A DNA stretch of 11,128 nucleotides from assembly GCA_023424095.1 (NCBI GenBank), contig JAFAEG010000049.1, positions 1-11,128 of the forward strand, read 5' to 3'. Shown here one piece after another: positions 1-5,364 of this stretch; position 1 is the first letter of the stretch, and each line of letters opens with the position of its first letter. A program made the translations under genes and the position numbers. The stretch comes from Pseudomonadota bacterium. Its GTDB lineage: Bacteria; Pseudomonadota; Alphaproteobacteria; Sphingomonadales; Sphingomonadaceae. A model generated the notes under the pieces. The model was not told the DNA's origin. It worked only from the letters and a program-made list of their open reading frames with translations, and did no database searches.

Positions 1-45
1 ATTAATATGGGCCCGCGGGCGCCAAACCCCGCCCGGCAAGCCCGA

Positions 46-525
46 TTACTGGCTGCTGATTTCCGAAATATGCAGCCGGGCGCGCGAATTGGTACCCTGC
101 TGATAGCTGCCGATCCAGATTTCGTAGCGACCCGAGCGCGGGCTGTTGAACCGGATCGACGGGTTCAGCCCGTTCTCGCCGCCATCATCGTCGCAATACC
201 AGCGGCCGTCCGGGCCGTTGATGATCAAAGTCGTGTCGGCGCTGGAGGCGGCGGAAATGATCAGCGGCAGGCTGCCGGCGCGCGTGTAGTTCAAACGCAC
301 GTCGGGCGCGCGCGAAACAAAACCGGAGCAATTGCGGCCGACCGAGCTGCCGGGGATGGAGCCGCCGGACGTGACGTTGATCACGCGCGGGTCGTTGTTG
401 AATCCGCCCCGCAGGTTGATCGTGCCGTAATTCGGGTTGGCCGAGGTGCTCGGCTGCGCGGATGCGGGACCCGCGACGGCGATCCCCGCCAGCATGGCGC
501 AAGCGCCGAAAAGTTTGAACTTCAT
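46..525 (-). CDS. small secreted protein with PPC-like beta-sandwich domain
   Basis: A 159-residue protein with a clear Sec signal peptide: a KFK n-region, a hydrophobic core, and a probable cut after ASA at residue 23. The mature part is rich in Gly, Ser and Asn. It carries a YGTINLRGGF segment (33-42), then a pattern typical of bacterial pre-peptidase C-terminal (PPC-like) beta-sandwich domains: hydrophobic strands around DTTLIINGPDG (97-107), an acidic turn CDDD (111-114), and a closing strand SGRYEIWIGS (131-140). Two Cys remain after cleavage (66 and 111) and could form a disulphide. Similar short sphingomonad proteins are sometimes labelled 'peptidase S1', but I see no Ser protease triad and would not call it an enzyme. 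The frame stays open far upstream; the start at 525 is chosen for its AAGGGGAG ribosome site and signal peptide. The exact role is unknown. It is likely periplasmic or extracellular. Confidence 0.82.
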   Translation of the reverse strand: MKFKLFGACAMLAGIAVAGPASAQPSTSANPNYGTINLRGGFNNDPRVINVTSGGSIPGSSVGRNCSGFVSRAPDVRLNYTRAGSLPLIISAASSADTTLIINGPDGRWYCDDDGGENGLNPSIRFNSPRSGRYEIWIGSYQQGTNSRARLHISEISSQ

Positions 526-531
526 GTTACA

Positions 532-539
532 CTCCCCTT
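532..539 (-). promoter_or_regulatory. ribosome binding site of the small secreted protein
   Basis: AAGGGGAG on the minus strand, 6 bases before the ATG at 525. It fixes the start, because the reading frame itself stays open for another 500 bases upstream. Confidence 0.75.
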
Positions 540-544
540 CTTCG

Positions 545-578
545 AAAAACCGCCCCGCAGATCGACTGAATCTGCGGG
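545..578 (-). terminator. hairpin followed by T-tract in the leader of the small secreted protein gene
   Basis: A perfect 9-base stem, CCCGCAGAT / ATCTGCGGG with a 7-base loop, spans 554-578. Read on the minus strand it is followed after four bases (GGCG) by TTTTT (549-545). The ribosome site of the gene starting at 525 comes right after. The hairpin resembles an intrinsic terminator, although the gap before the T-run is longer than usual. Because it lies between any upstream minus-strand promoter and the start codon, it could be an attenuator, a 5' stabilising hairpin, or a stop for transcription entering from the right. Only the fold and T-run are seen; the function is inferred. Confidence 0.45.
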
Positions 579-757
579 ACCGCCGCAAACGGGCGTGCCC
601 CGAATGCAGAATCCGTTGTTTATCCGTAATGAATGGGTTCGTCCGCGCCTTTCCCCCGTCCGGCCGCCGCAACTTTCGACTCTTCTCGCCCCGTTTCATA
701 TGGATGTCGAGAAATTTCGTCAGCGTACAGCAAGCCACGGCGTGATAGGGAGTTCGC

Positions 758-1384
758 ATGCCCAATCCATTCATCAAGAGCGCGGCGATTGCCGCCCTCC
801 TCATCCTTTCTGCCGCGCCCGCGCCCGCTTTCGCACAGGATGACGACGAACCTGCGCGCTGGCGCGACGTGGCGACGGAACGGGACCGAACGCGGATCAG
901 GGGGTGGCGGCGCGCCTGGGTCGAAGCCCTGAGTGAGGCGCGGCAGCGCAATGCCGCCGAGGTGAATGCCGGCGGCGCCCTGTTCCAGCCCGATGCAGGC
1001 CTCGCGCCTCCTGCCCTGCCGCCGGGCAATTATCGCTGCCGGACGATCAAGCTGGGCAGCCAAAGCAATAGCGACCTCAACTATATCGCTTATCCCTGGT
1101 TCAATTGCCGGGTGGCTCGGGACGGGGATGTCTTCTCGTTCCGGCGCACCGGCGGCTCGCAGCGGCCGGTGGGTCATATCTATTCGGCCGGGCCGCGGCG
1201 GATGATCTTCCTCGGCAGCCTGCAGCTGGGCGACGAGCGGCGGGTGCTGCGCTACGGCGCGGACGCGGACCGCGATCTGGCCGGGATCGTCGAGCGGGTC
1301 GGCGAGCGGCGCTGGCGGCTGGTCTTCCCTCGCCCGACTTTTGAGTCCATCGTTGACGTGATCGAGCTGGTCCCGGCCAGCTAG
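758..1384 (+). CDS. secreted DUF4893-family protein
   Basis: A 208-residue protein with an N-terminal signal peptide: MPNPFIK, a hydrophobic core, and a probable cut after AFA at residue 26. The mature protein opens with a basic and acidic helical segment containing RWRDVATERDR (34-44) and RIRGWRRAWVEAL (46-58). A Pro-rich hinge follows (82-89), then a compact beta-rich part with the conserved-looking GNYRCRTIKLG (90-100), YPWFNCRV (112-119), FSFRRTGGSQRPVGHIY (126-142), FLGSLQLGDE (151-160) and a final RWRLVFPRP (185-193). Two Cys (94, 117) may form a disulphide in the periplasm. This layout matches DUF4893 proteins of sphingomonads as I remember them; the family has no known function. AGGGAG lies 5 bases before the ATG. 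It probably shares a transcript with the amidohydrolase that starts 21 bases downstream. Confidence 0.85.
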   Translation: MPNPFIKSAAIAALLILSAAPAPAFAQDDDEPARWRDVATERDRTRIRGWRRAWVEALSEARQRNAAEVNAGGALFQPDAGLAPPALPPGNYRCRTIKLGSQSNSDLNYIAYPWFNCRVARDGDVFSFRRTGGSQRPVGHIYSAGPRRMIFLGSLQLGDERRVLRYGADADRDLAGIVERVGERRWRLVFPRPTFESIVDVIELVPAS

Positions 1385-1405
1385 CGCCAGATACGGGGGC
1401 AGCGG

Positions 1406-2752
1406 ATGAAGCGGATTTTGGCGGCGGCCATGTTATGGGGGACGGCGATGACCGGCGCGAATGCTCAGACCGCTCCCGTTCCGAACCGCGCGGAGATTTC
1501 GGCCGCTGTCCGCCAGGACATGCCGGACCTGCTCGCAATCTATCGCGAGTTTCACGCCAATCCCGAACTCTCCATGCAGGAGACGCGCAGCAGCGCGAAG
1601 CTGGCGGACGAAGCGCGGCGGCTGGGCTTTGAGGTAACGCCGGGCGTCGGCGGCACTGGCGTCGTAGCGGTGCTGCGCAACGGCGCGGGCCCGACCCTGT
1701 TGCTGCGCGCCGACATGGACGGGCTGCCGATGGAGGAGCAGACCGGCCTCCCCTTCGCCAGCCGCGCGCGCGGACAGACGCGCGAAGGCCTCGACACCTT
1801 CATCTCGCACAGCTGCGGCCATGACACGCACATGACCGCCTGGATCGGCACGGCCCGTCGGATGGTGGCTTTGCGCGGACAGTGGAGCGGCACCTTGGTG
1901 ATGATCGCGCAGCCCGGCGAGGAAACCAGCCAGGGCGCGAAGGCGATGCTTGAGGACGGGCTGTTCACCCGCTTCCCGGCGCCGGATTACGCCATCGCCT
2001 TCCATGATTCGGCGACTCTTCCCGCCGGCACGATCGGCTTCACGCCGGGGCCGACGCTCGCCAATGTCGACAGCGTCGACATGATCGTCCGCGGCGTCGG
2101 CGGGCATGGCGCGGCGCCGCACACGACGCGCGATCCGGTCGTGCTGGGCGCGCGGATCGTGACCTCGCTGCAGACCCTGGTGAGCCGTGAGCTCGACCCG
2201 CTGGACAGCGCGGTGGTGACGGTCGGCAGCTTCCAGGCCGGGACCAAGCACAACATCATCGCCGACGAGGCGCGGCTGCTGATCACCGTGCGCAGCTATA
2301 CGCCCGAAGTGCGGCGGCAATTGCTCGACGGCATCGCCCGGATCGCCCGCGGCGAGGCGATCGCGGCCGGCGTGCCGGAGGATCGCATGCCGACGGTGAC
2401 GGTGCGCGAGGCCGAGGCGACCCCGGCGACGGTGAACACCGACGATCTGACCGCGCGCACGACCACGCGCTTCCGCACCTATTTCGGCGAGGATCGCGTG
2501 CAGCAGATCCGTCCGGTCATGGCCGGCGAGGATTTCGGTCGCTACCGGCTCGCCAAGCCGGGCCTCGAAAGCCTGATCTTCTGGGTCGGCGGCGTCGACC
2601 AGGCCCGCTACGACGCGGCGGTCGCGGCCAATGACATGAGCCGCCTGCCCTCGCTGCACAGCCCCTTCTGGGCGCCGGACCCCGACGCGGTGATTTCCAC
2701 CGCGACCGAGGCGATGGTGGTCGCGGCGCTCGGGGTGCTCGCGCGGCGCTAG
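1406..2752 (+). CDS. exported M20D-type metal-dependent amidohydrolase
   Basis: A 448-residue metallo-amidohydrolase of the M20D group (hippurate, N-acyl amino acid and IAA-amino acid hydrolase relatives). It is predicted to cleave the amide bond of N-acylated amino acids or similar compounds; the substrate is not readable from sequence. The active-site set looks complete: RADMDGLPMEE (101-111), the metal-binding SHSCGHDTH (134-142; Cys137, His139), the QPGEE pair (Glu172, Glu173), His200 in AFHDS, and His418 in LHSPF. The lid domain shows GGHGAAPH (232-239) and SFQAGTKHNIIADEA (275-289), and MAGEDFG (372-378) is typical of the family. A signal peptide with a probable cut after ANA (20) places it in the periplasm, unlike the cytosolic members. 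Its length is usual for exported family members. The GGGGG at 1395-1399 is a modest ribosome site. It likely forms an operon with the DUF4893 gene. Confidence 0.9.
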   Translation: MKRILAAAMLWGTAMTGANAQTAPVPNRAEISAAVRQDMPDLLAIYREFHANPELSMQETRSSAKLADEARRLGFEVTPGVGGTGVVAVLRNGAGPTLLLRADMDGLPMEEQTGLPFASRARGQTREGLDTFISHSCGHDTHMTAWIGTARRMVALRGQWSGTLVMIAQPGEETSQGAKAMLEDGLFTRFPAPDYAIAFHDSATLPAGTIGFTPGPTLANVDSVDMIVRGVGGHGAAPHTTRDPVVLGARIVTSLQTLVSRELDPLDSAVVTVGSFQAGTKHNIIADEARLLITVRSYTPEVRRQLLDGIARIARGEAIAAGVPEDRMPTVTVREAEATPATVNTDDLTARTTTRFRTYFGEDRVQQIRPVMAGEDFGRYRLAKPGLESLIFWVGGVDQARYDAAVAANDMSRLPSLHSPFWAPDPDAVISTATEAMVVAALGVLARR

Positions 2753-2860
2753 GATGCTCCCCATCGCAGGCCGGGGCCCAGACAGCGACGCAATGCGTCG
2801 CCTTCGCGATGCCGCGTTCGATGGATTCAGGCTGGACCCCGGCCTTCGCCGGGGAGCGGC
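2753..2860. repeat. imperfect inverted-repeat extragenic element between convergent genes
   Basis: Two 26-base arms (2756-2781 and 2832-2857) are reverse complements at 22 of 26 positions, with AGGCCGGGG as the longest shared block. The right arm also folds on itself as CCCCGGC-cttc-GCCGGGG (2837-2854). The spacer contains a second palindrome, GCGACGCA-a-TGCGTCGC (2785-2801). The element fills almost the whole gap between the stop of the amidohydrolase and the stop of the converging aldo/keto reductase. Similar '...CCGGCCTTCGCCGG...' palindromes are frequent between genes in sphingomonad genomes (recall, not searched). It may end transcripts from both sides, but no T-run follows the stems. 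Confidence 0.75.
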
Positions 2861-2866
2861 ATCAAA

Positions 2867-3814
2867 TCAGCGCGAAGCCTCGGTTAGCTGCTCGAGCTGA
2901 GCAGTGCTGAGGTCGAGGGTCAGAACGCCGAGCAATTCCTCGAGCTGCTCAAGCGAGGTCGCGCTGGCGATCGGGGCGGTGACGCCCGGCTGGGCGGCGA
3001 GCCAAGCCAGAGCGACCTGGCCCTGACTGGCGCCGGTTTCGGCAGCGATGTCGTCCAGAGCGGCGAGCACCTTGCGGCCGCGATCGTCGAGATATTTGAT
3101 CGCGCGGTCGCCGCGTACGCTCTTCCCGGAATCGTCGGCACTGCGATATTTGCCGGTGAGGAAGCCCAGAGCGAGGCCGAAATAGGGGAGCACGCCGAGG
3201 CCGCGCTGGACACTCAGCTCCTGCAGCGGCCCTTCGAAGCTGGCCCGCTCGACCAGATTATATTCGGGCTGGAGCACGGTGTAGGGTGTGAGGCCCTCAC
3301 GCGCCGAGATGTTCAGCGCATCCGCCAGCCGATCGGCGCTGTAATTGGAGGCGCCGAGCGCGCGGACCTTGCCGGCCTTCACCAAGGCATCGAACGCGCC
3401 GAGGCTGTCGGCCAGCGGCGTGCCTTCGTCATCCTGGTGGGCGTAATAGAGGTCGATATAATCGGTGCCGAGCCGCTTCAGCGAAGCTTCGGCTGCTGCC
3501 GCGATCTGGGCCGGCTCCAGTTTCTCGCCGCCCTCGCCTGGCAGCATGCCGACCTTCGTCGCGATCAGCACATCGTCGCGCCGACCGCGCTGCTTCAGCC
3601 ATTGCCCGAGCAGGGTTTCGGACTCGCCGCCGACATGGCCGGGCACCCAGGCGGAATAGACGTCGGCCGTGTCGATCATCGTCCCGCCCGCCTCGACGAA
3701 GCGATCGAGCAAGCGAAAGCCATCCTCGCCCTTCACGGTGAAGCCGAACACATTGCCGCCAAGGATGAGCTGCGGGGTCTTCAGCCCGCTCTTGCCCAGG
3801 TCGCGCATGTCCAT
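2867..3814 (-). CDS. aldo/keto reductase
   Basis: A 315-residue NAD(P)H-dependent oxidoreductase with the (alpha/beta)8 barrel layout of the aldo/keto reductase superfamily, reducing an unknown carbonyl substrate in the cytosol. The catalytic tetrad is visible: Asp48 and Tyr53 in MIDTADVYSAW, Lys87 in ATKVGM, and His126 in LYYAHQDD. Further family marks are GASNYSADRL (154-163), LQPEYNLVER (181-190), VLPYFGLALGFLTGKY (208-223) and a cofactor-phosphate-binding type segment PIASATSLEQLEE (281-293). The frame is open back to 3868, but an AAAGGAG site 7 bases before 3814 and the family-like beginning MRDLGKSGL set the start. A second ATG two codons in is less well spaced. The gene is convergent with the amidohydrolase and divergent from the PEP-CTERM operon. 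Nothing in the sequence ties it to that system except a shared upstream region. Confidence 0.9.
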   Translation of the reverse strand: MDMRDLGKSGLKTPQLILGGNVFGFTVKGEDGFRLLDRFVEAGGTMIDTADVYSAWVPGHVGGESETLLGQWLKQRGRRDDVLIATKVGMLPGEGGEKLEPAQIAAAAEASLKRLGTDYIDLYYAHQDDEGTPLADSLGAFDALVKAGKVRALGASNYSADRLADALNISAREGLTPYTVLQPEYNLVERASFEGPLQELSVQRGLGVLPYFGLALGFLTGKYRSADDSGKSVRGDRAIKYLDDRGRKVLAALDDIAAETGASQGQVALAWLAAQPGVTAPIASATSLEQLEELLGVLTLDLSTAQLEQLTEASR

Positions 3815-3821
3815 GTCCGGT

Positions 3822-3828
3822 CTCCTTT
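3822..3828 (-). promoter_or_regulatory. ribosome binding site of the aldo/keto reductase
   Basis: AAAGGAG on the minus strand, 7 bases before the ATG at 3814. It decides between this start and the longer open frame beginning at 3868. Confidence 0.75.
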
Positions 3829-3899
3829 GGAACTTGCCTCTAGGTAGAGCGCCGAACGCCCGGGACAAACGCGGAAATCCCTCCCTTTCAGGAAATCTT

Positions 3900-3943
3900 T
3901 GTCAATTTCAGCGACAGGTGGTCACGTGTCGGCAGAATTGACA
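3900..3943. promoter_or_regulatory. 44-base nested palindrome, likely operator or PrsR-type box
   Basis: TGTCAATT (3900-3907) pairs perfectly with AATTGACA (3936-3943). Inside, CGACA (3912-3916) pairs perfectly with TGTCG (3927-3931). The spacers on the two sides are equal (4 bases each, with 10 in the middle), so the whole is symmetric about 3921.5. This is the form of a binding site for a dimeric or tetrameric regulator. It lies between the divergent aldo/keto reductase gene and the PEP-CTERM operon, about 48 bases before the operon's first start. PrsR is the natural candidate binder, since its C-terminal Fis-type helix-turn-helix recognises palindromes, but that link is inference. The outward TTGACA on each side resembles a -35 box without a matching -10. 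Confidence 0.6.
3919..3934 (+). promoter_or_regulatory. possible sigma-54 (-24/-12) promoter of the PEP-CTERM operon
   Basis: TGG at 3919-3921 and GCA at 3932-3934 have the exact GG-N10-GC spacing of sigma-54 promoters. It would predict a transcript start near 3945 and a leader of about 25 bases. Only the invariant positions fit; the bases between differ from the TGGCAC/TTGC consensus. The match sits inside the palindrome, which is unusual for an activator that works from a distance. Weak call. Confidence 0.27.
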
Positions 3944-3969
3944 ATCATCAGAGGCGATCGGGCGCGGGC

Positions 3970-5364
3970 ATGATCCGTTTGTTCAAACATTACATCCCTT
4001 ACGGGGTGCTGCTGGTCGGTGCGATCGACCTGGTCATGCTGATCGCGGGCGCTGAGCTCGGCTGGGCGCTGCGCCTTTGGCAGATCGGGGCTGGGCTGGA
4101 GCCGATCAGCGAACGCCTGCCCGAATTGCTCGTCTTCGCCATCACCCTCCAGGTCGCGATGGTCTCGGTCGGCGTCTACAGCCCCGAGGCCTTGCTTTCC
4201 GTCCGCTTCGCCGCCGCGCGACTGGTCGTGGCGATGGCGCTGGGTGTGCTGGCGCTGTCGGCACTCTATTTCATCGCGCCCCCGGTAGCCTTCTGGCGGT
4301 CGAGCCTGCTCTATTCCTGCCTGTTCGCCTTCCTCTTCATGGTCGTGATCCGCACGATGCTGCGGCGGACGATGAACGGCGAAAGCCTGAAGCGCCGCGT
4401 GCTGATCCTGGGCGCGGGTGCAAGGGCCGCGCGGGTCGGGCGGCTGGCCGAGCGCGATTCATCGAATTTCGTGATCGTCGGCTATGTCGGCATGAATGAC
4501 GGGCCGGACGAGGCCCCGAATCCGGTCAACCGCGCCGACATTCCCAGCCTGCCCGAACATCTGGTCAAACTGGGCGCGTCCGAAGTGGTGCTGGCGCTGG
4601 AGGAAAGGCGCAACGCGCTGCCGCTCGAGGATCTGCTGCGCGCCAAGACGACCGGCGTGCGCGTGCACGAATTCGCCACCTTCATCGAGCGCGAGACGGG
4701 GCGGCTCGATCTTCGCAGCCTCAACCCGTCCTGGCTGATCTTCTCCGACGGCTTTTCCGGCTCGCGCCGGGTGTCGGCCGTGTCGAAGCGGCTGTTCGAC
4801 GTCGTCTTCAGCCTGATCCTGCTGATCGTCACCGCGCCGGTCGTGGCGCTCGCCGCACTGGCGGTGAAGCTGGAGACCAGGGGCCCCGCTTTCTACCGGC
4901 AGAAGCGCGTCGGCCTGTACGGAGAGCTGTTCGACTGCATCAAGATCCGCTCGATGCGGACCGATGCGGAAGTCGGCGGCAAGGCGGTCTGGGCCAAGCA
5001 GAATGATCCGCGCGTCACCCGCGTCGGCAACTTCCTCAGGAAGACCCGCATTGATGAGCTTCCGCAGGCGTGGAGCGTGCTGAAGGGCGAGATGAGCTTC
5101 GTCGGCCCGCGTCCCGAGCGGCCGCAATTCGTCGCCGATCTGGAGGCGCGCCTGCCTTATTATGCCGAACGGCACGTGGTGAAGCCGGGCATCACCGGCT
5201 GGGCGCAGATCAATTATCCCTATGGCGCGAGCGTCGAGGATGCCCGCGAGAAATTGGAATACGACCTCTATTACGCGAAGAATTACACGCCCTTCCTCGA
5301 TCTGCTGATCCTGATGCAGACCTTGCGGGTGGTGCTGTGGCCGGAGCAGGCCGGCGCGCGGTGA
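3970..5364 (+). CDS. XrtA/PEP-CTERM-associated polyprenyl glycosylphosphotransferase (TIGR03013 type)
   Basis: A 464-residue inner-membrane enzyme that should transfer a sugar-1-phosphate from a nucleotide sugar to undecaprenyl phosphate, the first step of exopolysaccharide assembly. The N-terminus MIRLFKHYIP and hydrophobic helices near 12-35, 52-70, 82-102 and 111-128 form the membrane part. A Rossmann-like domain follows, with RRVLILGAGARAARV (142-156) and GYVGMND (171-177). After KRLFD (273-277) and another membrane helix (278-299) comes the catalytic bacterial sugar transferase domain: FYRQKRVG (308-315), FDCIKIRSMR (321-330), KTRIDELPQ (358-366, with the Asp-Glu pair), FVGPRPERP (377-385), PGITGWAQIN (406-415) and YDLYYAKN (431-438). 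Length and order match the TIGR03013 family tied to exosortase systems. The ribosome site is poor (GAGG 15 bases upstream). Its TGA overlaps the GTG start of prsK. The sugar specificity is unknown. Confidence 0.93.
   Translation: MIRLFKHYIPYGVLLVGAIDLVMLIAGAELGWALRLWQIGAGLEPISERLPELLVFAITLQVAMVSVGVYSPEALLSVRFAAARLVVAMALGVLALSALYFIAPPVAFWRSSLLYSCLFAFLFMVVIRTMLRRTMNGESLKRRVLILGAGARAARVGRLAERDSSNFVIVGYVGMNDGPDEAPNPVNRADIPSLPEHLVKLGASEVVLALEERRNALPLEDLLRAKTTGVRVHEFATFIERETGRLDLRSLNPSWLIFSDGFSGSRRVSAVSKRLFDVVFSLILLIVTAPVVALAALAVKLETRGPAFYRQKRVGLYGELFDCIKIRSMRTDAEVGGKAVWAKQNDPRVTRVGNFLRKTRIDELPQAWSVLKGEMSFVGPRPERPQFVADLEARLPYYAERHVVKPGITGWAQINYPYGASVEDAREKLEYDLYYAKNYTPFLDLLILMQTLRVVLWPEQAGAR

Larger units (their letters stand above)
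526..757. promoter_or_regulatory. divergent intergenic region with promoters for both flanking genes
   Basis: These 232 bases separate two divergently read genes for exported proteins, so at least one promoter in each direction is expected. Besides the hairpin at 554-578 and the two ribosome sites, I could not assign a convincing -35/-10 pair. On the plus strand TTCGAC (675-680) and CATATG (697-702) are 16 bases apart, which is only a weak match. The small frames crossing this region lack ribosome sites and protein-like composition. Confidence 0.4.

Noticed and set aside
1..45. GC-rich palindrome GCCCGCGGGC (11-20) as terminator of the small secreted protein gene
   Set aside because: The palindrome is short and self-overlapping with GGCGCC, has no clear loop, and is followed by mixed AT rather than a T-run on the minus strand. 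The gene's downstream region is also cut by the window edge.
1433..2764. Minus-strand open frame (443 codons) across the amidohydrolase
   Set aside because: The translation is rich in His, Arg and Gly without structure, and the plus-strand frame has a full M20D active site.
3938..3966. TTGACA at 3938-3943 as a sigma-70 -35 box for the operon
   Set aside because: Bases 17 further on read GGCGCG, with nothing like TATAAT. The TTGACA is better explained as one arm of the palindrome.
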